Of a stretch of DNA of 64,000 bases, positions 50,028 through 63,373 are shown piece after piece (the stretch's first letter is position 1; each line of letters begins with the position of its first letter). The translations under genes were made by a program, and so were the position numbers. Origin of the DNA: Monilinia fructicola (Eukaryota; Ascomycota; Leotiomycetes; Helotiales; Sclerotiniaceae); the NCBI GenBank assembly GCA_008692225.1, contig VICG01000008.1, forward strand, positions 569,001 through 633,000, given 5' to 3'. The notes beneath the pieces are model-generated. The model searched no databases, was not told the origin of the DNA, and saw only the letters and a program-made list of their open reading frames with translations.

Positions 50028-52110
50028 CTTGTATTTATAATTTATAAATAGTTATATATAGATTTTCTTAATTTGTATTTTATATACAATAAAGCTAAAA
50101 TAATATTTTGTTTTAATAATAGTATTATTATTAATAATGTATGTTTTACCTTTGTTATTATTTGTTTTGTATTAATAATTTTATTTTTCAAAGGAATTAC
50201 TATAGTTTTACTTTAATCTCTTATTAAATTTGCTTTAATATTATAAAAGCTTTTTTTTTTTTACTTTTGTTGTTTTTATTAATAGAAAAAGGCGATGTTT
50301 TTTGATTCTTTTAGTTTTTTAATGCAATCGAAGGCCTAATAATCTATATTATTATAATGAAAATATTTCTTCATTTGCTTTAGCTTTTTTTTTTACTTTT
50401 TAAAACATTTTAAAATATTTTGTTCTTTTTCCTTTTGAATTTTGGTTTTTGTTCAATATATAACAAATTATTATTTGTTATATTAGAATTGCTTAATAAA
50501 AAGCTTTATTAAAAAATCTTTTATTAAAGATTATTTATTTTAGGAATAATTTTGCTTTTACTCTAATAAAATTCTTTGTATTTTTAAATAATCATTTTAA
50601 ATCCTTCATAGATTGTTAGTAAGTTTTCATTTAGATTATAATATATTCTCTTAAGAATATTTTGATTTAATTTTATTTTATAATTTGTAGTTATTGCTTT
50701 TTTTTATAATATTAAATTATATTTTATAATAAGCTTTTAAAATAATTTATCTATTCTTAAACTAATTGTTTATTTCTTTGTTTAACACTAATCATCTTTA
50801 GATTTGCTTTTAGATTAGTATCTTTTGGTTTATATTTAATAAACAACCATTTCTTTAAAAAGATTTAATTGTAGAATTTTATTATTTTAATTATATTATT
50901 ATTTAAATAAGCTATTTAAATACATTTTTTAATTAATTTTATTAAATAGTTTTTAATAATTGTTATTTAAACTATTTTATTATAAATACTTTTTAATATA
51001 AGATAATCATTTATTTTTATAATCTATATCCTAATATCGCCATCACTTTTTTTTTAAATTATACAAAGTAAAGGTCTTTAATTAAAAATAATCCTTAGTT
51101 AAATAAATAGTTTTATTCCCTTGTATATTTAAACCTTCTCTCCTATTATTAATTATCTTAACGCTTTAAGTAATAATTTTATTAAATATAATTTTATTAA
51201 AGTATTTATAATTTAATATTATTATAGTTCTATATTAATATAATTTCTTTTTTTTAATAAAAATCAATTATTACTATTAAAAAAAACTATTATTTGTTTT
51301 TTATTATTAATAATCTCTTTTTTTGATTATATTCTCGTTCTTTTAAAGCTTTAATTTTATAACGTTGAATAACAATAATAATTTAGGATTTTTAGAATAT
51401 ATTAAATATTAAAAATAAACCTACTATATTATTTTCTATTAATAGTATAATCTCAATTTCTATATATTCAGCTATTTTGTTATTTATAACTTGCTTAAAA
51501 TTGTTATTATTGTTTAAATCTTTTACATTGATTAAATTAATATTAATTATATATCTTTTCTAATTTTTTTAATTATAACCAAAATTAAACCTTAATCGTA
51601 TTTACAAGATTTGTTAATTATAAATAATAAATAATTTTAATTCTTTGATTAATTTTTCGCTATAATTTATCGATTAAGCTTACATAGTTTATTCGTTATT
51701 GATTTAAAATAAAGTTAATTCTTCGGCTATTTAGTTATTTGTTTTCTTTTATATACCTTTTCCCTTTTATAGGATTTTCTTTTATTTATTCAAATCTATT
51801 GTTTCCTTTTAAAGTTTTTTAGCAAATTTGGATTCTAAATATTGTATAGTTTAAAGATCATTGTTTTAAAAGTTGTTTTAACTAAATTAACAAACCAACT
51901 TAGCTTTTTAATTCTCAAATCAACATTATAAAGATTGATTATATATAATGTTTTAAAAAGTATTGTATTAAGTTTATTTATTAAACTATAATCTCTCCTC
52001 AATATATTAAAAATAATATTTAAAAAGTTAAATAATAGATTTTGAAATATTAACTTATAATATTTAATTCTCTCTTAACAAACCCAATACTTTGTAAAAA
52101 TAGAATTCAA

Positions 52111-52263
52111 TATCATACAATAAAACAGAAACTAAAGGCCAAAAGAGATAATAACGTAAATAGAATTTTATAAAAGGGAAAAGGAACGGGATCCGAAGGA
52201 TTCCGTTCCTTTATAGGACTAGTGTGGGCACGTGATGCTTGGCATCACGTGCCGATCTTGACA
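52111..52263 (-). repeat. 5' LTR of Gypsy copy 2
   Basis: 153 bp. On the minus strand it begins TGTCAAGATCGGCACGTGAT. It has a GGCACGTGATGC/GCATCACGTGCC palindrome, then TATAAAGG, then a hairpin GGAACGGAATCC/GGATCCCGTTCC (one mismatch). Confidence 0.95.
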
Positions 52264-52460
52264 ATATTCGTTAAACTATTTAATATTAATATAAATCTTT
52301 AATTTTTTATTAAATTTTTAATATTTATATATTTTATTATATTATTATTCATTTAATATTAGGTTTTATAATACAAAATTTTTATAGTAAGTATAAAAAT
52401 ACTAAATCTATAATACCTATAAATCTTATAAAATTATATTAAGTTTTCGTTGAATAATTA

Positions 52461-52619
52461 CTAGCACTCGCGGAAAATAAATTTTTAGACTATGGATTCT
52501 TCGAATTTTATTACTTAATGGGGGCTAGCCCCCAAACCCCTAGTCCTCACTTCGTTCGAGGCCAATAAAATTCTACGAATTCATAATCTAAAAATTTATT
52601 TTCCGCGAGTGAGTGCTAG
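52461..52619. mobile_element. 159 bp MITE with TA target duplication
   Basis: The ends are CTAGCACTCGCGGAAAATAA and its inverse (the right copy has an extra CTCA), with paired arms of about 55 bp. TA flanks both sides. The centre holds GGGGGCTAGCCCCC, a perfect 14 bp palindrome, and TCACTTCGTTCGAGG. It is GC-richer than its surroundings and not RIP-mutated. Confidence 0.85.
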
Positions 52620-52620
52620 T

Positions 52621-53001
<381 letters not shown>

Positions 53002-53339
53002 GAAAGAAATTATTTCTAAAATCCTTTACTATTATATATTTATTTTCTACTTTCTTAATTCTAATATAAATACTCTTATATTATAAATATATATCTTATT
53101 TAATTATATTCTATATTAAATATATTAAATATATTATATTATATTTTATACCTCTTTTTATTTTTATATCTCTTTTTATCTTTTTTAATATATTTTTAAT
53201 ATTATTCTTTTTATTTGATTTATTTGATTTTTTACTCTTTTTCTATTTAATTTAAAATTTAGATTTTATAAAAAGCTTTATAGTTTTTTTATATTTTTTA
53301 ATATATTCTTAATTATATATAAATTATACTTAGCTTTTT

Positions 53340-53722
53340 AATAATTATAATAATATACCTTTATTATTATTTATTATTTATTACTTATTATTTATTACTT
53401 ATTATTATTATTTATTATTATTATTATTATTTATTATTATTATTATTATTTATTATTTATTATTATTATTTATTATTTATTATTTATTATTTATTATTTA
53501 TTATTTATTATTTATTATTATTATTATTATTTATTATTTATTATTTATTATTTATTATTTATTATTATATTATTTTTATTATTTATTATTTATTATTTAT
53601 TATTTATTATTTATTATTTATTATTTATTATTTATTATTATTATTTATTATTATTTATTTATTATTTATTATTTATTATTATTATTTATTATTTATTATT
53701 TATTATTTATTATTTATTATAT
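53340..53722. repeat. TTATTATTTATT degenerate microsatellite
   Basis: Mixed ATT and ATTT units over about 380 bp. Confidence 0.95.
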
Positions 53723-54055
53723 TATTTCGAAATAAAATAGGCCTATATAAAATAGCCTCAATGGAATGACCGAAATGGAATGGCCGAAATGAAATGGCCG
53801 AAATGGTTGACCACCTTCGAAATGGCCCGAAATGGCCGAAATGGTTGACCACCTTCGAAAGGGCCGGAATGGAATGGCCGGAATGGAATGGCCGGAATGG
53901 TTGACCACCTTCGAAATGGCCGAAATGGCCGAAATGGCCGAAATGACCGGAATAATTAAGCTCCGAAGGTAGAACGGAAAGTCGGCATTAAAAAATTAAG
54001 GTTTCTTGCTTACTAATGTTCGACCAATTAAAATTTTCGCGGAATACTTATAACC
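53723..54055. repeat. Second copy of the GGAATGGCC minisatellite and hairpin module
   Basis: Begins with ATTATTTCGAAATA, as the 17.4 kb copy does (ATTATTTCGAAATAGGGCC). GGAATGGCCGAAATGG repeats follow, then GGAATAATTAAGCTCCGAAG and CTTGCTTACTAAT. It is less mutated than the 17.4-18.1 kb copy. Confidence 0.85.
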
Positions 54056-54600
54056 AATCACAAGAGACGCTAAGGATTTAAGGTTTATGTTTTTGCATTT
54101 TGAACCTTCTATAGTACAGGTATAATAATCACATGATACAACAAATTGATGAACTAAGATTCTTCGAATCTATAATAATAATTTTTACTTATATTTATAA
54201 ATTATATAATCCTTTAATTATTATATATATATAAAAATTTATAATACTTTTCTCTCTTGATTTTAAAAAGTTTTTATAAATCTAATAATAATAAATAAAA
54301 CTAAATTAAAATGAATATATTATAGAAAATTAAATGATTTATTTAATATAACTTTTTATTTCTTTATAATTATAATTAAACTTAATTTATAAAAGATTAA
54401 AATATAGATAATATAAAATAATACATTTTTAAACTTTCTTTTATATATTATAAAACTTTAATTTTTCAAAATTTAAATAGATAAAATATTAATATTTTGA
54501 ATTCTTAGTATTTTAAAGTTTTACTTAAAAAATTTTATAGATTCGTTAATTTATTATAAATTTCTAAAGATTTTATATAAACTTCGTTTTCGCTTGATTT
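54056..54600. other. AT-rich tail of the block
   Basis: AT-rich, no open frame or motif. It ends at the switch to ordinary composition near 54600. Confidence 0.5.
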
Positions 54601-55177
54601 TTAGCCCGGCATTGACCCAAAAGAACGCCAAGTAGATAATTAAAGAACATTACAAAATGACTCGAGTATGTACGTATAGGGCATATATAATAAAACATAT
54701 AATAAGGGTACTCGAGTAATAAGCACGCCGTCCATGCCTAGGTAGGTATCATCTCCCCTATTCCCCATCCAAAATAAATATTATCCTATGCTATATTACT
54801 CGAGTACGCACTCTATCTTCATCTGCATCTTCATCTCCCACACTATCTTCCCATTCCCCATCCTCAAAAATGATTATCCTACGCTACGCTACGCTACACT
54901 ACACTACACTACAGTACACTGCACTGCACTACGCACCCCATTTTCATCTCCATCTCTATCTTCCCCCCATCTCCCACACTATCTTCCCATTCCCCATCGC
55001 CCTCCCCGACCCCCCAACCACAAACGGAGGCTCCCCTTCCTAAAAAGATGGAGATTATGATATTAACCCACAGATCGACCAACCACTCATCTATCCAAGC
55101 CTACCCATTCATCACATGACTATCCATCTCCCATTTCCCATCTCCCATTTCCCATCTCCCATCTACCAACCAACCAG

Positions 55178-55221
<44 letters not shown>

Positions 55222-56811
55222 GCTGACAATGAATCCTGCCGTGCTGTGCTGTGCTCTGCTCTGCTGCGCTGTATTATAATAATCACCATGCATGCATGCA
55301 TGCAAACGCATTTTGAGAATTACATTACTTTCTGGGCTTGCCTTGGGGATCAATCAATACAGACAGTATCAATGCTTATTTATCATAGCTGGAGTCTATG
55401 GGTAGATAGGTAGTGTAGTCTAATAAGTAAGTAAGTACTGTGGTATCTACTCCTCGAGTACTAGGTAGGTACCTAGTAGGTACGGATGGACGGATGGATG
55501 TAGGGACGGACCTTTGGGGCTATCTATATGGTTGGTTAGTGGGTTGATAAGTTTATAGATTGGTAGGTAGATCGATGGGTTTGGATTGATGGATTGATAA
55601 ATATAAGTATATATATGTATATCCATCCATCCATCCATCCATCCATCCATCCATCCAAATAAAATAAACCCGAGCTGCGGCAAAGGCGATAAGCGGAATA
55701 TCGTATATGGATATGGAGGGAGATAGATACGCCCGGGCGGCGTATAGTACTAGAACTAATCAAAAGTAGGTCCTAGATAGGTGGTACTGTAGTCTGTAAT
55801 CAATCATCAATCATCATCAGCTTATCCCATCGGTAAGGTATCGCGAATTGCGAATTGCGAATCGCGAGTCGCGAGCCGCAATACGTATTTGGATGATGTA
55901 GACGACGTTAACCTTATTTCTTTACGGTATTCGAGCATCAGATCCCGAATCACGCAAGCAGAGGCAAGGATTGAAATTTTTGAAAATTTTTGATTCTTAG
56001 TTTTGGAAAGATTAGGGAGGGTGGGAGTGAGGGAGAAAAGGAGAAAGGGGGAAAGGAAGGGAGGAAGGGAGAAAGGGAGGAAGGGTGGAAGAGGGCATTT
56101 GTTTTGTTTTTTATATACTTGTACAATCAAATATAATTACTCTGATATTGGATTTCTTCCTCTTGTTATTTGTGAAAGATCGCCATACTTTATTATCATC
56201 ATCATCATCATTCAAGCTTTGCAGATTATTCCAAGATTCCAAGCTGATTACAATACGCGACGCCTCAGTATATATCATCTATCTATCTGCTTTTGGTAAC
56301 CTTACCATCAATTAATTACTCACTCCTTTCGGTGCCTCCCGCTTCCCCCATTGTTTAAGTTCATCTGGTTAGAGTTTATCACCTCACCATCATTTAAGTG
56401 TCCGGTAGTATATTTTCCCCCCACTTGAACCCTTTGTATAGCTCATACATACATCTCATACATCTCATACATCTCATACATCTCATACCCGTGGACATAT
56501 ATTTATATAAGAAGATCTTACATACATACATACATACACACACATATACACATATACATATACACACACATACACACACACACACACATACATACACGTA
56601 CATATATACGTACATACATATTACATACATCCCTTCCATTCACCAACTTTTCATCATATTATTTTATCCTCAAATACATACCTAGATATCGTTACCAATT
56701 CCCAATATTGTTCTTAACCTTATCACCAATATACAAACCAGACTCGGGAGTTCCATCAAAGATTGTATTCATCTTCATCTCATCTGTACAACAAAACACA
56801 ACGTATTCAAT
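54601..56811. other. Microsatellite-rich 5' region of the 56812 gene
   Basis: No gene seen. It contains (CTACA)-like repeats at 54876-54925, (CTAT)n at 55178-55220, (ATCC)n at 55620-55657, GGGAGGAAAGG-type purine runs at 56010-56092 and CATACA repeats at 56440-56640. A long, pyrimidine-rich leader is plausible. Confidence 0.5.
55178..55220. repeat. (CTAT)n microsatellite
   Basis: About ten perfect units. Confidence 0.95.
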
Positions 56812-58660
56812 ATGGCTTTCAGACATCATACATACCATGCACCTCCGCGAATATTTACGCAACCAACCCAAGATGCAAACTCGCCGTCGCAGGCACAACA
56901 AAATATACAAGAGAGAGATAGGGAAGTGGAAGATGGTCAAGAATGGGTCTTGTTCACTCCAGTGGCGCCAAGTTTCACAGAGGGTACCTATACGCTTAGC
57001 ACCGGGAGGACGAGGGGTACACGCACCGCTGGTCATTCCAGGCAGAGTGATTTTGGGAGTTTAGAAACGGCGGCGAGAAGTTATGAGATTTATGATGATC
57101 ATGATCTTGATGAAGATGGGGATGGGGATGTGCAGACAGAAGATGATAATGAGGATGCGGAGTTGGATTCGTTGGATAGTCATCTACATGAGTTTAGAAC
57201 GGAACCCAGTGTCTTTGGAAATAGGGAGGAAGAAGAAGGGCCCGTGTTACCGAAACATGATGGGTTGGGAAGTTTTAGGGTGGATGGGATTGGGGAGGAT
57301 GTTCAACAACATTTATACGCTTTTGAGATGTACAATCCGAGGAGGGTAAAGAGGAGGAAGGAAAGTTGGGAGATGGGGGAGATGGCTTTGGATGGTGAGA
57401 GGGCGGCGGAAATGGAGAGGGACGAGGAGGATTGAAATGTGGAGGCTGGAGCAGAGTAGAGCTTTGGTGGATGAGATACAAAGGGAGACGAGGAGAAGGA
57501 AACAATCGATGAGTAGTGAAAAGAGGAGTGTGGTTGTTGAGGATACGGAACAAGAAGATGTCGTTACGCTGAACAATGTTGAGGCGGAACCAGCACCAAT
57601 CACCTCGCAGGAAAATGATAGTCTATGGAACAGACTTACCCGAAGGGTTATACGAGATCTGATGGGTATAGATGATGATCTGCTTTCCATCATCTTTGGC
57701 GAATCTTTACCTACAGAAGGCGATTTATCTAAAACGCCAGGAAGGCCAACACCCATACCCACCACGGCTACCAAACCCGATAAGGGCTCATGGGAATATA
57801 GACTTTTGGAACGCATCGCTCGAGAGTTAGGATTGCTCGTTAATCAACTCTCTGATCATCCAGGTGCTTTCACAACATATCTCCAAACTCAACAAACACC
57901 TCTTCCTTATGCAGGCTTGCCTGTTATTCCCGAATCATCATCGAGCCATAATACAAACGTGTCTACGGATATTCCAATTTCAGATGAGGAACGAGAAAAG
58001 GTTCAACCTCTCACCTCAACTCTGAATACAAACGCTGATGTGGAGTTTTACCCCACGATTACTCGTCCGGTCTCAATCCCTAGTTCAAGTATAGCAGGTC
58101 AAGAGAGGGACTTGGAAGATGATCCAACACCCGGACAATCAATGACATCGACGATCACGAGAGAAGAATGGGAACGAGATTTGGATATAAAGATGGTGTT
58201 TCGATATTTGAAGAGTAGATTTACGAGTAGGGGTGAGAATATACATGGGCCAATAACAGGTTCGACTTCTGATTCCGTACTTTCGAAAAGTACGAGAGAT
58301 AATCTAGCGGTGGAAAATACACCAGATTCATTAGCTAGAGCTGCGAGGGTTCGAGCTCATCATCCACTTGTTAACTTGAAAGCTAATAATGCCGGGGTGA
58401 GAAAGAGAGTGGGGCGGAGGGGATCTAGTGAGAGTGGCGTGGGGTTGGGATTGGGAGGTCTAGCGGGGATGAGTAAAGGGGGATTGGGAGGAAGTACGGG
58501 TATACCGATTGGGCGTACACTCAAGAGTTTGAGAATTGGTAGTGGGAGTAGTCGACATTATTGGGATATTGGGGGGAGTATGGCGGGGAGTAGTACGAGG
58601 GGGAGTGTGGTTGTAGGGGGTGCGGGGTCTGGAGGCATGGGAGCTTGGGGGGAGGTTTAG
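56812..58660 (+). CDS. Uncharacterised fungal protein, one exon, one frameshift
   Basis: The start is MAFRHHTYHAPPRIF. I do not recognise the family. Residues near 43-50 read DGQEWVLFTP, followed by a strongly acidic stretch (DDHDLDEDGDGD...EDDNEDAEL). A basic, Arg-rich helical region (EMWRLEQSRALVDEIQRETR) spans the break. WNRLTRRVIRDLMGIDDDLL and GSWEYRLLERIARELGLLV look like folded, conserved elements. The C-terminus is Gly/Ser-rich. The first frame stops at 57435 while the second is already open from before 57392. One extra G in GAGGAGG (57424-57430) accounts for it. The corrected length is 1848 nt, 615 residues. No signal peptide is evident. Confidence 0.75.
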
Positions 58661-59450
58661 AGCAGGGTTGGATTGGATTGGTGGTGATGACTTGATGAGT
58701 TGAGATGGAATTGAATGGACGTATGGATGAACGAACAAACGAACAAACGAACAAACGAACAAACGAACAAACGAACAAACAAGCAAGCATGGACGGCGTT
58801 TCTGCGAAAATTCATCTTTTTGATTACCTTTTCTTTTCTTATACTTGCAGGCAGGGTAATATAGCATGGATCAAGTTGGGGGTATTGAGGTTTTTTTTTG
58901 GGGGGGGGAGGGGGTTAATCAATATTGCATCATATCATGGTTTGTAAGGTCCTAGCTCATGGATATTATAGCATAGCATAGCATAGCATAGCATAGCATA
59001 GCATAGAATGGCATCTCATCTCATAGAATGGTACCTCATCTCATAGAATGGCATCTTATCTTATAGACTGGTATCTTATCCCATCTCATAGAATGAATGT
59101 ATCTCATAGAATGGTATGATAACCATGGGTACCTACCTAGGTAGGTAGGGAGGTAGGTAAGTACCTAGGTATCTCATAATCTCATAATCTCATAATCTCA
59201 ATACTCATCACACATCAGACCTCGGGAGTTCCCGAACGCAATAATAAATATACTTAGAAGATCAATGGATGGATGGATCCATGGATGAATGGATGGATGG
59301 ATGGATGGATGGATGGATGAATAGATGGATGGATGAATAGATGAATGGATTACCTAGGTGGGTAGGTAGGGGAAGTAGGGAAAGTACTGTATTTGAGGAA
59401 GGTGGATCATTTAAAGCCCGGAGTATACCTGAATTCTTTAAAGGATAATT
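58661..59450. other. 3' flank with microsatellites
   Basis: No gene. It contains (AACAAACG)n at 58730-58784, a G-run at 58900-58916, (CATAG)n at 58966-59006, ACCTAGGTAGGT repeats near 59130-59170 and (TGGA)n at 59264-59335. Confidence 0.6.
58730..58784. repeat. (CGAACAAA)n octanucleotide microsatellite
   Basis: About six units. Confidence 0.95.
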
Positions 59451-59459
59451 AATTATGTA

Positions 59460-61640
59460 GATTGTAGATTGTAGATTGTAGATTGTTGAAAGTTTGTTTG
59501 GATTATTTATTGGGAAGTTTGGATTTATCTGATGTGGGTTTGAATTATCTTATGTAGGGTTGAATTATTGAAAGGTGAATTGAATTATTAAAAGGTGAAT
59601 TGAATTATTAGAAGGTGAATTGAATTATTTAAAGATGGATTTGGATTATTAAAAGGTGAATTGAATTATTTAAAGTTTGTTTGAATTATACAAAGGTGAA
59701 CTGAATTATTAAAAGTTTATTTAGATTATTTATTAGGAAGTTTAGATTATCTTATATGGGTTTGAATTATTCATTAGGAAATTTTAATTATATAAAGTAT
59801 ATTTGAATTGTTTATAAGTGAATTGAATTATTTAAAGATGGATTTGGATTATTTAATATAGATTTGAATTATTTAAAGATGAATTAAATTATTCAAAGGT
59901 GAATTGAATTATTTAAAGGTGAATTGAATTATTAAAAGATAAATTGAATTATTGAAAATGGATTTAGATTATACAAAGTAGATTTAAATTATTCAAAGGT
60001 GAATTGAATTATTAAAAAGTGAATTGAATTATTAAAAATGGATTTGGATTATACAAAGTAGATTTAAATTATTCAAAGGTGAATTGAATTACTTAAAGGT
60101 GAATTGAAATTATTATTCATTAGGAAATGTTAATTATATAAAGTATATTTAAATTATTTAAAATATATTTAGATTATTTAAAGTACATTTAAATAATTCA
60201 AAGATAAACTAAATTATTTAAAGTAAATTTAAATTATTCAAAAGTAAACTAAATTATTTAAAATCTGTTACGATCACATACTAAAGCGAATCAATAGAGG
60301 TCAATTAACTAGAATAAGAAAGCTAAAAAGGGAAGAGATCTCTAAGGGACCTAAAGATCTCTTATATATACAGTATCGCTTAGCGTAATGAGATATCACG
60401 TGCCTAAGGCACGTGATATTCGTCACAAAATCGATTTGAATTATTTAAAAATGAATTGGATTATTTAAAGTATATTTGAGTTATTCAAAGTATATTTGAA
60501 TTATTCAAAATATAAAGTTTATAAAATTATTTAAAATAGATTTAAATTATTTAAAAGTGAATTGAATTATTTAAAGTTTATTTAAATTATTTATTAAAAG
60601 AATAAATTTGAATTATTTAAGAATATATTAAATTATTTAAGGTTTGTTTAAATTATTCAAAGTATACTCGAATTATTTAAAAGTGAACTAAATTATTTAG
60701 AGTTTATTTAAATTATTAAAATATATATTAAATTGTTTAAATTTTATTTAAATTATTCATTAAGAAATCTTAATTATATAAAGTATACTTGAATTATTTA
60801 AAAGTGAATTGAATTATTTAGAGTGTATTTAAATTATTCAAAGTATATTTGAATTATTTTAATATAAACTAAATAATTTAAAGCTTATTTAAATTGTTCG
60901 TTAAGAAAATAGATTTGAATTATTCAAGAGTATATTAAATTATTCAAAGTATACTTAAATTATTTAAAAATGAATTGAATTATTCAAAGTATATTTAAAC
61001 TTTTAAAATATATTTCAAATTTTTAAAATATATTGAAATCATATAAATTAAGTTTAAGTTATTTAAAATATATTTGAATTATTTAAAGGTGAATTGAATT
61101 ATTTAAAGTATATTTGAATCTTTTAAGATATACTGAAATTATTCAAAGTATACCTCAATTATTTAAATGTGAATTGAATTATTTAAAGTATATTTGAATC
61201 TTTTGAGATATATTTAAATTATTTAAAGGTCAATTGAATTGTTTAAAGTATATTATAATTCTTTAAAGGATATATAGATTCTTTTAAGTATATTTAAATT
61301 ATTCAAAAGTAAAATGAATAATTTAAAGTATATTTGAATTATTCAAATTATATTTAAATTATACAAAGTATATTCAAATTATTCACATATCGAAAAACGT
61401 AAATAATCCTTAAGAAAGTTGAATTATTTAAAAGTAAAATGAATAATTCAAATACACTTTAAATTATACAAAGTGTATTCAAAGTATTCACATATTAAAA
61501 AACGTGAATAACCCTTAAGAAAGTTAAATTATTCAAAATATAATTCTATTATTCAAAGTATATTCGAATTATTTAAAGTATATTTAAATTATTCAAAATA
61601 TAAAGGTTATAAAATTATTTAAATATTATAATAATCAATA
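59460..61640. repeat. Degenerate ~20 bp tandem array, 2.1 kb
   Basis: The unit is approximately AAAGGTGAATTGAATTATTA. Copies near the left keep G residues (AAAGGTGAATTG) while those to the right drift to AAAGTATATTTAAATTATTC. The array is interrupted by a solo LTR at 60266-60427. No coding frame. Confidence 0.9.
60266..60427 (-). mobile_element. Solo LTR, 162 bp family, second copy
   Basis: TGTTACGATC...TTCGTCACA, with an exact target duplication AAATC (60261-60265 and 60428-60432). It has the same length as the copy at 49866. The differences seen are transitions, mostly towards A/T in this copy. The orientation is inferred as for that copy. Confidence 0.93.
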
Positions 61641-61887
61641 AATTTATTCCATTGAAAGTGTTCATCTATTGAAATGTTTTATATATCTAGTTCATTTACT
61701 AGATGTCGTTGATGCGATAACTACATGTGAAGTTTCTGTACTTCTTATAGCACCTGCAGCAGATGAAATGGAATATAATATAAGAAGACTTGAACAAAAA
61801 CATATAAAAGATGATTGGCATTTTCAATCTCCCCTTAAAGAGACAACCAGAGCCCAAAAACCTATCGGTTTCAACTCAACAGCCAAT

Positions 61888-62454
61888 TCAACCCCCAAGT
61901 TTATCCCTTTCCTCACTTCTTTTGAAAACTCCTAATAATAAACTACGATCATAATACAACCTCACATCCCCAATCTGCAACCCCTCAAACCCGACATCTT
62001 CCACCATCTCCCCATTTCCATCAACATTTTTTCCTCTCCCCTCCCCCTCAGCCCTCACCAACCTAAAAACCATACTCCTCGGCACACTAATCTTCTCCCC
62101 CGTCTCCTTCACCCACCAATGTGCCATCCACTCCCCATATATCTTCCATCCACCATCTTCCCACCCACCCACAACCAAAAACTCTTTACATTCCATCTCG
62201 ATTCTCGAAAAGGTATCCCCACCAAACAGTTCTCGAATCCATCTCCATATCGCAGCTCCACCTATATAATCTACACCCGTTGCGTCATGAAAAGTGGAAC
62301 GAGGGTGATAGTAAGGGAGATACGAGCCCTGGTATGAAGCGGAGTTTATCTTATCGATATAATTTTCCAGGAAACGGAGGGCGGGGTGTCGACGCGATTC
62401 GGGTGTGGGAAAGGGGCCGAGGTGGTGATGGATTGTCAAGTTTGTGTGGGACAT
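61888..62454 (-). CDS. NTF2-like/SnoaL-like fold protein, 188 residues
   Basis: A single intact frame starts MSHTNLTIHHHLGPFPTPES. The pattern FLENYIDKINSASY...YYHPRSTFHDATGVDYIGGAAIWRWIRELFGG, followed by alternating beta-strand segments (RIEMECKEFLVVG, WKIYGEWMAHWWVK, RSMVFRLVRAEGE), is typical of cone-shaped NTF2-like/SnoaL proteins of fungi. Many of these are small lyases, isomerases or binding proteins of unknown substrate. Length fits a single NTF2-like domain plus a tail. No intron or signal peptide is seen. Function is unassigned. Confidence 0.75.
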   Translation of the reverse strand: MSHTNLTIHHHLGPFPTPESRRHPALRFLENYIDKINSASYQGSYLPYYHPRSTFHDATGVDYIGGAAIWRWIRELFGGDTFSRIEMECKEFLVVGGWEDGGWKIYGEWMAHWWVKETGEKISVPRSMVFRLVRAEGEGRGKNVDGNGEMVEDVGFEGLQIGDVRLYYDRSLLLGVFKRSEERDKLGG

Positions 62455-63373
62455 TTTGGTTTGATGTTGGCTTTTATTCTTGGCTAGGAACGTTTGATCG
62501 GATGGTTCCTGCGAATATTAAAGTAGCCTCTCGGAATTTACTTTGACATTGGAGGATCTGCCTGGTGGGCTACGACGATGATATATATATACGACGTAGA
62601 TGATGGGGACTTCAACTAGCGATGCAGTAGAACGGAATCATCACTAATCATCCAAAACTTGTGAATAGTAATCGCATCAATACAAATCAAATTCAAATAT
62701 TGATATGAATAGTGATCATCATACCATGTTCGGCTATGAGCCTCGGCAGAGTTGGATGCGGTGTAACAAGGACATGCATGCAGGCATGGAGATTTATGAG
62801 CATCCGAGTGTGTATGTGATTTTGCAATCATCTTGTATAATCCAAACTTCACTATGAAGCCAGGTTGACGGACGACTTGTATTTCCTATATCCAAGTATC
62901 AAATCACACGGTAGACAAAATTCAACGGTCCTCCAGTGACTAAACGTCTACATCCCAAAGGTCATCTTGCCTTCTGATAGCTCAACTACTAATTGAGAAT
63001 ATGTCACGAGAGAAGGAAATTGACTCCCGAGGACTGTGATCAAAACACTTCTGATCAAAAACCTTGAGCACCGAAAGCTGGGCCAAAAGAATGATTAGTC
63101 CCAACCCCATTATATCATCTTCCTGTAAAAATAAATTCGTAAATATTCATTCCGACTTTTGAGGTTCCAGATTTCAAGAAGAAACCTCAGAAATCCTTAG
63201 ATCCTCATACAAATGGTTTTGATGCTAGTCGCCACCATCAATCCCACTTCGTTCGCGGCCCGCCACTCGTGTATATATACACCATCGACACTATGCCTAT
63301 TCCGAGAATTTAAGAATTCTTCATCGGAATAAACAACCCTTCTATATACCAACAGCTCCCCAGCTCGCTTGCC
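62455..63373. other. Intergenic region
   Basis: No gene supported. It carries the promoter of the NTF2-like gene and the 3' flank of the methyltransferase gene. A TATATATATA stretch lies at 62581-62590. Confidence 0.5.

Larger units (their letters stand above)
43480..52263 (-). mobile_element. RIP-degraded Ty3/Gypsy chromovirus (copy 2), 8.8 kb
   Basis: LTRs of 153 bp each lie at 43480-43632 and 52111-52263. The 5 bp target duplication ATATT is exact (43475-43479 and 52264-52268). Minus-strand translation shows protease, reverse transcriptase, a GPY/F-like segment and a chromodomain. About 2.5 kb separates the chromodomain from the 3' LTR at the low-coordinate end. A solo LTR of another family is inserted at 49866-50027. 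The LTR differences are transitions. Confidence 0.95.
42963..52458. mobile_element. Possible inverted-repeat element hosting Gypsy copy 2
   Basis: The left end (ATTATTCAACGAAACTT at 42963) matches the inverted right end (ATTATTCAACGAAAACTT reading down from 52458). Weaker similarity continues inward for about 100 bp (ATATAATTTTATA, TTTAGTATTTT, GAATAATAATAT). Removing the Gypsy leaves about 0.7 kb. AT-richness makes chance similarity a concern beyond the first 30 bp. Confidence 0.45.

Noticed and set aside
59460..61640. Regular repeats considered as a CRISPR-like array
   Set aside because: Repeats are contiguous and degenerate with no unique spacers, in a eukaryotic nuclear context.
61669..61935. 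88-codon plus-strand frame next to the NTF2-like gene
   Set aside because: No recognised motif; overlaps the 3' end of the NTF2-like gene and the edge of the AT array. A decayed gene piece remains possible.
62121..62546. 141-codon plus-strand frame
   Set aside because: Antisense shadow of the intact NTF2-like gene, which has the conserved motifs.
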